Shown: piece after piece, positions 32,441-41,937 of the stretch
Layout: each line of letters begins with the position of its first letter
Numbering within the stretch: the stretch's first letter is position 1
Assembly: GCA_029298735.1 (NCBI GenBank)
Contig: JANSLP010000048.1
Location: 93,450 to 157,449 of the forward strand
Length of the DNA: 64,000 nucleotides
Direction of reading: 5' to 3'
Source of the DNA: Ophiostoma sp. CBS 140.51
Lineage: Eukaryota > Ascomycota > Sordariomycetes > Ophiostomatales > Ophiostomataceae
Program-made: the position numbers and the translations under genes
Notes under the pieces: generated by a model
Told to the model about the DNA's origin: nothing
The model's database searches: none
Seen by the model: only the letters and a program-made list of their open reading frames with translations

Positions 32441-32888
32441 TGTTTTTATCGAGTGACCATGACAGTTCGTGGCGCCAAGTCGTAGACTAACTTCACTATT
32501 GACATCCTAAACGTGCCCTCACAACTCTGTTCGAGTAGAAGAGTATTCAGAATATCTTCTTGTCCGTGAATATGGAAATAACTGTAAACTTCCGTGATAT
32601 TGGTGATGTATAAGGCCGACATAGCTGTTATCAACTACCGCTACGATGTTCTGATCAACTCCAGCTTTGCATGATGCCATTCACCAACGTTGCTTATGAG
32701 ACCTCCATGGGTCATAAAGTTTTCTTCAAGAATGGTATAACTCCAAGTAGGCCCTATTGACGCGATATGGCATGTTTCGAAACACATGAGCGTGGGCGTA
32801 GGCTGAACTAATTGGCAAATGATCGTATATTGGTTTTCTTTTCTGTCCTCGCTTCGCTCGCTTTCTCGTTTTTTTACTAACATTCCAG
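32441..32888. other. AT-richer stretch with a broken minus-strand reading frame
   Basis: One minus-strand frame runs from 32901 to 32446, interrupted only by two close in-frame stops around 32635-32643. It has no recognisable domain or codon bias. It may be decayed coding sequence or chance. On the + strand, the right end (about 32826-32888) looks like an intron ending in ACTAAC...CCAG. Confidence 0.3.
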
Positions 32889-32996
32889 TTTGGCGAGGCA
32901 CAACTTCGCAATCGCGTCATCAGCCACCCCGACGTCGGCCAGCGGTGGTACCCTGAGCTGTACGAAAAGTTTGTCAAACAAGGTCTGCCGTCGTAG
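32889..32996 (+). pseudogene. Orphan terminal exon of an unidentified gene
   Basis: After a textbook fungal intron end (ACTAACATTCCAG at 32876-32888) the + strand reads 35 codons to a TAG at 32994-32996. The protein end contains RVISHPDVGQRWYPELYEKF and finishes KQGLPS. The middle codons mostly end in C or G, as in genuine genes here. No matching upstream exon was found: the frames before the putative donor GTATAT (near 32826) are closed by stops and lack codon bias. It is probably the 3' remnant of a truncated gene. I do not recognise the family. Confidence 0.5.
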
Positions 32997-33191
32997 AGTA
33001 TCATATTAAATGAGCATATGAGTCCATATTTGTTGTTAGAATTAAAAGTGCAATGGTTGATTTTGGTTATATATCTCACTTGACAACATTTCAAATTCTT
33101 TGCAAGCACTATGTATGAATCAAGTATAATTTTACTACCCTTTTTTTAAATCCATTATGCAAAGAAACTAAATACTACAGCTCGGCTACAT

Positions 33192-34362
33192 TTAGTAGGC
33201 AACGAACTTCTCCCGGCCATCCCACAGACTCACAAGCAGCGACCGGTCACCCACCCACGGCGTCCGCGCGTGCTGCACCGTGTAGTTGTCAATGTACGCA
33301 ACATCACCCACCTGCCACGGCACTAGGAAGCCAATGCTGTCGGCGATCTCAAGCACCTTGTCGAGCTGATCATAGGGAATTGGCGACCCGTCGCCGTAGG
33401 TCGTAGACAGGTGGTACTTGCCGTCCAGACCGCGGTAGGGAGCCTGCAGTGCCTCGTTATCGCGAGCACGACCATAGACACCCATAAGGCCGTTGAAGAA
33501 GGAGGGGAGGCCGGTGGACTCGACACGGCGGAGAGCGGGCAGCTTCTGCAAAACGTACAGAGCGCCGTTGGGCTGCCACTCGCCCTCGGCGTGCAGGCGT
33601 TCACGCAGGACAACCTCAACCTTGCGGTGCTGCTCCTCCATAGAGTCACCCTCCACAATGTCGAAGCCGTACGAGTCCTTCCAGTTCCAGCCAATGTGTG
33701 CCGCCTCGGGGTCGTCCTTGGCAGGGAAGTACTGACGGCCAATGACGCCTAAGGGGGGAACGACGGTTAGCACAAAAATAATTATTATGTCGGGCGAGTT
33801 TAAGGAACGTACTGCACTCACCCTTCTCGGCCAAGGCCTGGATAAAATCGGGCAGCTGCTTCTTCAGCTCATCGTACAGCTCCAGCGACGAAAGCAGCGG
33901 TGTCTGGCCGCCCTTCTCGGGGACAATCTCCGAGAAGAAGAAGAGCAGACCGGGGAAGTGTGCCGACCGGCCGTACTCGGAGTGGTAGTAGAACTTGACG
34001 TCTGACGGCTCCTCGTTGGCTGTCTTGACAAAGCCGTTGACGGTTGTGCGGATGCCCGACAGGCCGACCTCTTGGTGCTGGTTGGGCAACTTGAACGCCT
34101 GGACAAAGCGGGAAAAGTCCGAAGCGTTGGCCACGGGAAAACCACGGAATAGAATAGTGCCGTGGTCGCGCAGCAGCAGGTCGAGTGCGCCACGGTCGGC
34201 CAGGCCCTCAATGTGTGTGACGGCTTCGTCGATGCTGGCAAACGACTGCTCTGTCTTGACGCGGATGCCCAGAGGGAAGACCTTGCCGTACACGACACGA
34301 GCGCCGGGGATGGCAAACGTCTCGATGCGAGCGTCGGTAAACTCTTCCTGTGCGATGGCCAT
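33192..34362 (-). CDS. TauD/TfdA-family Fe(II)/2-oxoglutarate dioxygenase
   Basis: Exons 34362-33822 and 33748-33192 (73-nt intron, donor GTGAGT, branch CTAAC, acceptor TAG) encode 365 residues. This family couples 2-oxoglutarate decarboxylation to substrate hydroxylation at a mononuclear iron. The facial triad is visible: H127-x-E129 in YYHSEYGRS and the distal H340 in NYTVQHARTPW. R349, nine residues later, fits the 2-oxoglutarate carboxylate contact. HGTILFRGFPV (67-77) is the typical N-terminal TauD strand. There is no signal peptide, so it is probably cytosolic. The substrate is not inferable; taurine or another sulfonate is only one possibility. The gene is divergent from the transporter gene across a 1.2-kb shared upstream region, which suggests possible co-regulation. 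The start is the ATG giving MAIAQEEF. Confidence 0.9.
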
Positions 34363-35533
34363 GACGGGTATATATGATGAAGAAGACAAAAAAGAAAGGG
34401 AGAAAGAAAGAATGTGAAATGGCAAAAGGTAGGCAACTCCTGTGTTAATGACGTTTGAAGAAAATATAGAAATATAATGTCAAACTTCCAAGAAATTCAC
34501 AATATGATGTGAACAGGCACTCTAGGCTTATAAAAGCAATGTGTAGCGAACAAGTGTCACTAAGTACAGACGGTATACCAGCGAAGTCGGAATAAAAATC
34601 GGGCTCGCCTCAAAGTGAGAAGTGTGCAGTGGAAGAGACACCAAGACCAGACTGTGGACTGCGGACTGCGTGTGCCATACGATCCATAGTGTCTTGTCGT
34701 GCTTCTCCTCATTCTGCTAGTGCTGTTTATTTGAATTTATTTTAGCCAAAAAGAATAACAAAAAAGAAGATCTTCGTCTACCCAGAAAAGACAAACACCG
34801 TCGCAAGACCAGAAAGAAAAACAAAAAAAGAAAAGACCCCCCAGTCCCAACCGGACTAGGGTGCCCGCCCGCTGGTGTTGCGTGCGCTGCCTGCATTCTC
34901 CATTCTCCATTATCAGCCGGGGCTGGGCTGCAAGCACGGGTCCCAAGACCCGGCCGAGGGAACCACCCAAAGGAACCAGGCAAACCCGGACCATAACCAT
35001 AGAACGAGAATCAGAACAAGAACCAGGACCAAAGCCAGGATCAGAAAAAAGCAGGCTCAAAATACACGCCTCTTCTAAAGGCGTCATCTTAGTACGAATT
35101 ACGCCTCGAACGGAGGCAGATCGAGACTCTCAGACAGACGTCAAGATCGAGACATTTTGGTAGGGAAAAAGGGACAGAAGCCATCACGAGAACGAGAAAA
35201 CGGAGCGTGCCATGTGGAAAAGGGTGCAGGGTTTTTTTTGTTGTAAAGGAATCCAAACGAATCCAATTATGATGAAGGTGAAAATTTGACAATGGAGCCC
35301 AGGCCACGTTATTTTTATTCAATGGCGGTTCTTGCCAAGGTAACGACAATCTGGTCGCCACGCGTAAAGCCCGTCAGACATATAATGCGGCGCTGATCTT
35401 CTCTGTTTTCTCGTCGTGATTCTTGAAGTCTTGAGATATAAGCGTTCTTCCCTTTTCCTTTCTCTTTTCTTTGGAGATTCTTTTATTCTCCATCTTCTTT
35501 TTTGTTTTTGTTTCTCCCCATCACTGCTCCGTC
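34363..35533. promoter_or_regulatory. Shared divergent upstream region
   Basis: This 1.2-kb stretch lies between the dioxygenase (-) and transporter (+) start codons and must hold both promoters. It contains one GATA-type site (TTATCA at 34910-34915, i.e. TGATAA on the minus strand) and a purine-rich stretch at about 34990-35060. The last ~90 nt before the transporter ATG are T/C-rich. No coding sequence was seen. Confidence 0.4.
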
Positions 35534-37560
35534 ATGGTCTACACCGTCAAGGAGAATGTGCCGCGGCACAACATTCCGCATGTCACGCCGGCGTCCGATC
35601 TCGACAATGTCGAGAATGGCCCCAACACTCCCGGCGAGCCTAGTCACAAACGCAAGAGCTGGAAGTACTACTTCTGGGACTCGTTCGACAAGTCCAAGGA
35701 AGAGCAGCGTCTGATTCTGAAGCTGGACCTGACTCTCATGACTTTTGGCTGTCTGGGAACCTTTATCAAGTACATTGACCGCTCCAACCTCAACTCGGCC
35801 TTTGTGTCGGGCATGGAGGAGGACCTGTCACTGTACGGAAATGTGAGTCTTGGCATTTTTTATTGTCACACATCTTGATGTTTTCATCACAACACACAGA
35901 ATACTAACAAACTGCAGCAACTCAACTACGCCAACACTTGCTACTCTGTCGCCAATATCATTGCTCTCTGGCCTTCAAACTTGCTTCTTGCTCGCATGAA
36001 CCCCAAGCTCTTTATTCCCCTTATCGAACTCGGATGGACCATCAGCACTTTTGGCCAGGCGGCCATGAAGAACTCGACGCAGATGTATGTCCTGCGCACG
36101 CTCGTCGGCCTCTTTGAAGCGTAAGCTAAACCACCAGCCTCCTATCTATATCTTTATTACAATAATCTAACAAGTTCAGCGGTCACTTCTCTGCTCGTAA
36201 GTTACTGTCGATATAGGCCCAATTTGTCACCAAAGTCTAACAAAATAGTCGTCTATCTCTGTGGTGCATGGTACCAAAAGAACGAACTGTCCAAGGTGTG
36301 TATCTCTCAACTTGCTTGTGTTTTTTCTTCTTCTTTTCTTGCGATCAATCCCTCTAACAAATCAGCGTATCGCCATTATCGACTGTGCTACGGCCATTGG
36401 CCCCATGTTCAGTTCCTACCTCCAAGCAGCCGCCTACACAGGTCTCAACGGCGTGCACGGTCTGCCCGGCTGGCGCTGGCTGTTCATTATTGACGGTGTC
36501 ATCTCCATCGGCGTTATCATCCCGCAGGCCATCTTCTACCCGGATGTGCCTGCACGCCAGAAGCCTGATTATCTGTTCAGTGAGGCTGAGCTCGAGCTGG
36601 CGCGCGATCGCAATCCCAAGGAGGGTCGTGTCAAGCAAGGACGGTTCACGCTCGCACAGGTCAAGCGCTGGGTCCTCAATATCGACATTTGGCTGCTATG
36701 GGCCATTTCTTTGTAGGTCCAATCTCCACCCTCTAGTTATGGTCACCACAAATTCACTCACTAACCTCTCCCCCAGCGGCAATTCAATTGGTAACCAGCC
36801 CACTGCTTCGATGGCTTTCTGGTTCAAGGCATGGAACAAGATCAAGCCAGGCTCTTATACTGTTGCTCAGATCAACAACTACCCGACGCCCATCCAGGCT
36901 GTGACTGTTATTATAACTCTTGCCATGGCTTGGATTTCCGATTATCCGCTCAAGGGCAGCCGTTGGCAAATGCTGGTTGTCGGCGGTCTCATCAACGCCA
37001 TTGTCTGCATTATCCTGGCCGCCACTCCGGTGTTCCCCGAGCACAAGGCGTTCCGCTGGTTCCTGTACTACAACACCGGTTGGGCCCAGGCCAGCTGTGT
37101 CATGTTCTGGTCTTGGACGCACGAGACGCTGGCTGGTGACCCGGGTGCACGTGCTTTTGCTGGTGCTGGCCTCAACGTTTGGGCCTGGGTTGGTATTGCC
37201 ACGATCCCGCTGGCTGCTTTCCAGACCGTTGACCAGCCTGCGGTTGTGGGCGGTAACTGGACGGCGGCCGGCTGCTGTCTGCTGATTGTGGTATGCGCGC
37301 TCGCTTTGGCCTACATCCAGCACCGCCGCAAGCTGCTGTACAAGGATGAGCAGGGTCTGGTGGGTGCAAGTGCAGGCGAAGGTGTGGTGGAGGTGGTGGA
37401 GGTGGGACGCGAGGACAATGGTATCTTGGGTGGTGGTCTTGGTGGCAACTCTGTTGTCCACAACGGCCAAGCTTCTTCGACGGGCTCGCTGTCCGACACC
37501 AAGGAAGGTGCTGCTGCGTCAGGTGTGCAGGATGTGCCCACCCATGAGCTGCGTGCCTAA
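35534..37560 (+). CDS. Major facilitator transporter, DAL5/FEN2/LIZ1-like (anion:cation symporter family)
   Basis: Six exons (35534-35842, 35918-36120, 36180-36196, 36249-36295, 36366-36712, 36777-37560) encode 568 residues. All five introns are GT-AG, 52-75 nt, most with CTAAC branch sites, and all junctions keep frame; exon 3 is only 17 nt. The sequence FIKYIDRSNLNSAFVSGM near the first membrane helix, then LNYANTCYSVANI, GHFSALVYLCGAWYQKNELS, GWRWLFIIDG and FGNSIGNQPTASMAFW, is characteristic of fungal allantoate/pantothenate-type permeases. Twelve membrane helices are expected, with hydrophilic N- and C-termini (about 80 and 75 residues). Members import carboxylate or vitamin-like anions with protons across the plasma membrane. 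The substrate cannot be read from sequence; the divergent dioxygenase may act on it. Confidence 0.9.
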
Positions 37561-38903
37561 GTGGCCAAGAACAACGACGGGGAAGTGAGAGATAGTCCTT
37601 ACAGATTACTTTGTTGATGAAATGAGGTTGAGAACAGTGTGGGTCCAACTAAGGTGCAGACTACGAAGCATAGACAAATAGACAAACGAAGAAGCTACGA
37701 CCTGCATCGGAACGCAAGGCCTAGGGCGGCAGTCCCAAAGTGGTAATTTCATATTGTTTGGCTCCTCGCTCTTTCCCATTTTATTGTCGTGCCGTTTTTT
37801 CCTCTCTTTCCTTTTGAAGACCATGCGTTTCTGACAGCAGGGCAGGAACGTAGGCGGGCCTTCCAGGCTTAGGGTGCGCCCCCAAACCTACTAATTTAGG
37901 CAATGAAGCTAAGCAATACAACTACAGTAGCGTACTCGGATCTGCACTGGAGCAGACTGTAACCCCTGTTCGCCGCTGGACGTTAGCGCCCTGACACATC
38001 ACCCAGCACAGAACAGGGCGCTATGATACCATGACGGTCGCCGATCACATCATCGTGATATATGCAAGGAAGGAGCAGCCCAGAGTCAACAAAGCCCATA
38101 CAAATCTCAAAAACCACACCAAAAATGCACCAGAACCACAAACGGAGACAAAAGAGGCTACCACATCGCCAGCCAGGATTCGGAGCTTCACGCCGCAAGA
38201 CTCAGGGGCGGAGAAATGAATGATTCAGGAAATCGACTTCTTGGAACCACCACCGGACGACTAGAACAGAAAAAACTAGACAAGACGAGCCCACCACTGA
38301 AAAACCACCCAGCCATCATTAACGAAATCAAGGAGGAGATATCTCCGCCTTCCGACTCCCGACGGGCCCCTGTCTGAGGCTTTCGTGAAAGAGTCCGCGA
38401 GAGACTACAAAATATGCGAGAAAATGCGACAGAGGAAGCGGGTGCGGCGGCGTGAAGGAATATCTGTCGCGGCACGTAATACGCTTGATGATGATGCCAT
38501 CGAGTGATGGGAAGCAAGAGGATCGAAGAGGGGCAGCATCCGAAAGGTTCCATAACGACTGTCCAATACACGTATGTTGAACACCGTGATGACCGGCCTA
38601 CGTCCGTGGCCGGAGCTTCTTGCAGATATACCCATCCACATTGTCCTATGAAGCCATTGCAGCAGTCTGTGGCGTGCGTTTGTATTGCGTTTCCGTTGCG
38701 TGTTTGCGTCTGGTTCTTCAACAGTGGCCCCAAGACCCCTCAAAACTCGACGTGTTCCTGGAGGGGCAATTTTGATTTTGATTTTGATTTTAGAGTTCCA
38801 AGACAATTCCCCTTCCATCTCCCGTCTCAGTCAGAATCTTGTTTGGTCCTGTCAGCTCACTTTCCCGCACTTTCCCGCCTACACACCACCACACACACAC
38901 GCA
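37561..38903. other. Intergenic region before the aldo/keto reductase gene
   Basis: No gene is recognised. Three perfect copies of TTTGAT lie at 38771-38788, and a CA-rich tract leads into the reductase ATG. The right part is the probable promoter and leader of the reductase gene. Confidence 0.5.
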
Positions 38904-40006
38904 ATGGAGTACCGCCATCTCGGCCGCACTGGCCTCAAGGTCTCGTCCATCAGCCTGGGCAGCTGGATCACCTACGGTGGCCACGTCACAGATGGTACGT
39001 TTTCACTGCTACAGCACAGCTCTCTACATAATCTCCTCTAACAGATGTTACAGACAAGGCCTACTCTTGCCTCAAGGCCGCCTATGATGCCGGCGTCAAC
39101 TTCTTTGACACCAGCGAGAACTACTCCGCCTCGGAGGCTGAGATCGTCCTCGGCAAGGCCATCAAGCACTTTGGCTGGAAGCAGAACGACCTTGTCATCT
39201 CCACCAAGGTCTACCACGGCCAGAACAACTCGGCTCACATTGACCAGCCTGAGCGTTGGTTGAACAACGTCGGCCTCTCGCGCAAGCACATTATCGAGGG
39301 TGTCAACCTCTCCCTCCAGCGTCTGGACCTGCCCTACGTCGACATCGTCTTCGCCCACCGCCCGGACCGCAACACTCCCGTTGAGGAGGTCGTCCGTGCC
39401 TTCAACCTTCTGCTCGACCAGGGCAAGATCTTCTACTGGGGTACTTCGGAGTGGACTGCCCCCGAGATTGCCGACGCCTGGCGCGCCGCCGACCAGCTTG
39501 GTCTGGTCGGTCCTATTGTCGAGCAGCCCCAGTACAACCTTCTTGTCCGCGGCAAGGTCGAGGATGAGTTCCGCTACTTGTACGAGAAGTACGGCCTTGG
39601 CCTCACCATCTGGTCGCCTCTCAAGCAGGGCATCCTGAGTGGCAAGTACAACGGCCACGACAAGCCCCCTGCAGGCAGCCGTCTGGCCGAGTCCCGTGAC
39701 AAGTTCACCGTCGGCTACAGCAAGACGTTTGGTAACGAGACCTGGCAGAAGGAGCTGAACCAGGTCGAGTCTTTGCGTCCTATTGCTGCCAAGCTTGGCA
39801 AGGACGTTACCCTGGCCCAGCTGGCCCTTGCCTGGGTCCTGACCAACAAGAACGTTTCGTCTGCCATCATTGGTGCTTCGCGCCCCGAGCAGGTCGACGA
39901 GAACATTGCCGCTCTCAAGGTTGTCGAGAAGCTAACGCCTGAGATTCTGGCCGAGATTGACTCGGTCCTGGGCAACGCCATCCCGGCCCCTCCCCGGAGA
40001 TTCTAA
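38904..40006 (+). CDS. Aldo/keto reductase, voltage-gated K+ channel beta-subunit-like
   Basis: Exon 1 (38904-38994) and exon 2 (from 39054, or from 39045) encode 347 or 350 residues. The NADPH-dependent catalytic tetrad is visible in the short-form numbering: D49 and Y54 (FFDTSENYS), K82 (LVISTKVY) and H132 (IVFAHRPD). The cofactor region includes SPLKQGILSGKY and IIGASRPEQVDEN. The opening MEYRHLGRTGLKVS and GSWITYGGHV match fungal beta-subunit-like reductases, which form soluble tetramers. Two acceptors 9 nt apart are both in frame. The CTAAC immediately before the first leaves too little room if it is the branch site, and the shorter product fits family spacing better, so I prefer 39054. 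It follows the transporter gene on the same strand. The substrate is unknown. Confidence 0.92.
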
Positions 40007-40025
40007 GCGTGTTGTGTGGAATCGA

Positions 40026-40041
40026 AATAAATAGAAATAAA
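40026..40041 (+). terminator. Likely poly(A) signal of the reductase gene
   Basis: Two AATAAA hexamers occur 20-35 nt after the reductase stop codon within an AT-rich 3' flank. Confidence 0.4.
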
Positions 40042-40507
40042 TAAACATGAATAGAAATGAATATAAATTCAAGCTCAAAGTACAATAAATTTCAAACTGA
40101 AAATTAGGTGACAAGGCAGATCTGTGTAAAGATAGACATCTTGTGATGTATTGTTTACATCGTGATAATTCAAGGATTGTTGAAAATAAAAAGAGAAGTG
40201 AAGTTGAAAGGGGTTTATGGGAGAGAAAGTCGAAGAATCAAAGAAAATTCGAAGGGTTGTGAATGGCAAAATTGCCAACTTGGGAAGATATGGTAATTAA
40301 TGAACAGTCATCATTATGCAATGCTGTTGATGAAGGGATAAAAAAGTCAAAAGGATGAAATTTGACCAACTTCCTCACTTGTGTGGCAAAAGCACGCAAC
40401 AAGGTGTACACAACTCATCCCAACCCAGCATCGTGCTACCGCTAACTTCCCCCACACAACTTGGCCAAAACAGCGGAGTCAAGATCGAGGCTGGAAAACA
40501 TGTGACC

Positions 40508-40515
40508 TCACGTGA
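40508..40515. promoter_or_regulatory. TCACGTGA palindrome (bHLH-type site)
   Basis: The perfect 8-bp palindrome TCACGTGA contains the E-box CACGTG, bound by bHLH factors such as Cbf1 in yeast. It lies about 1.4 kb before the ROK1 start and 500 nt after the reductase stop, so its target is unclear. Confidence 0.25.
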
Positions 40516-40902
40516 CGCGGCAACGAAGTATCACGAAACCAACCTAGCACATCCGAGAAAGGAAAATAATTATGTGCCAGTCTAGGAGCATCCTGGGCAA
40601 CCCCACGACGGCCACACCCGGGCGGGACGAGCAAGGGGCATCTGTCACCATCGTTGCAGTCCTAGCATAGGGCTGTCCTGGCTCTGGGGAAGGAGAAAAG
40701 ACGCAAGATGCCGCCCCCCGGTGCGCTTGTCCTCTTGCCATGTGCCGGATGGGTCTTAAGGGTCCTTGGAGGCTCTGTGTTGTTTCTTCATGGCCTCGTT
40801 TAATTCTTATTTTATCTCCCTTCATCGGTACCGACAGCCAGGGAACCTGCCTCCCGCCAACCCAGCACAAACTGCCGAAGGGATTCAACGGTCCGAAAGG
40901 GT

Positions 40903-40930
40903 GGCATCTGGCATCTGGCATCTGGCATCT
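40903..40930 (+). repeat. Four perfect tandem copies of GGCATCT
   Basis: The 7-bp unit GGCATCT is repeated at 40903, 40910, 40917 and 40924 without mismatch, in intergenic sequence. It is an ordinary small microsatellite-like tract. Confidence 0.9.
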
Positions 40931-41937
40931 ACTCTATCTCTGATCGATGGGTGGAGGGGACAACACACGCTACGGCACGGTAATGCACTGTCGGCAGGTC
41001 CCGCAGGTGCCCTATTATCCCCCATTTCCCCCATTCCACACCCCCCAACAGGCACCTAACGGCCAGGTTGTGAGAAAACGGACAGAATGGCACCTTCAAA
41101 CGGAGTCTTGACCAAAACCAAGATTCATTGGTCATGTTGGAGTCAGCAGCAAAACGGTCCGCCCAAAGAGGATAATCAACAACACAACACAGCAAGACAC
41201 GACTTGTGCATATCAAATAGGGTTGAATCCAATTCTATGACTTTTTTATCATTAACTTTATAAATGCTTCTTTATTTGCTGTATTCCGGCCAGTTCTGTG
41301 CGAAAAGGAGCCCACCGCCGAAGATCCCTTCGCGTTGCTCGCGGAAATACATTAGCCAGCAGAGAAGACCGGCAACGGGGCATTACGAGCAACGAGAAAA
41401 CACAACTTTGGCCTGCATTGCTTTATAAATATAGAGCACACAAACGGAATTATTTGATTACACTTTGAACAACATGTTGCACCAACTTGTGAGCTTGTTT
41501 ATAGTTTTCTCAGTTGGTTCGGCCTCTTTGAGAGCAGCAATATTCAAAATTCCGCCCTGCCTCCTCTTGAATCACCCGAATAAAAAAAATTGTCTTCTTG
41601 AGCCTCTATCCATATTCTCCGTGCTTTTTTATTTTCACTTTCACATTTCAATTTAAATATGTATATATAGGACACTCAACCAATGTCAACATTCACTTAC
41701 ACGCAAACGCAGTTGCCACCCAATCGGGCTAGCGCGCTTTGTCCAACAACACTTACACCGCCCAACAGACGACCCACAATAATTTACTTGCCTTATGTAA
41801 ACTCTTTTTTTCTGCCGCCTTTAACCACTTTTTTTTTCTTCACCAAAAGAGGAAGCAACAAGCAAAGCTTCGTTCTTTCCTGCCTTGTCAACGAACGACA
41901 CGACCACATCTCCTTCCTCATTCCCCCGTTTTCGGCC

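Larger units (their letters stand above)
40007..41937. other. Intergenic region between the reductase and ROK1 genes
   Basis: No gene is recognised. AATAAA motifs at 40026-40031 and 40036-40041 probably serve the reductase mRNA. The part from 40010 to 40360 is very AT-rich. The last ~700 nt are AT-rich with T/C-rich patches and are probably the ROK1 promoter and leader. Confidence 0.55.
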
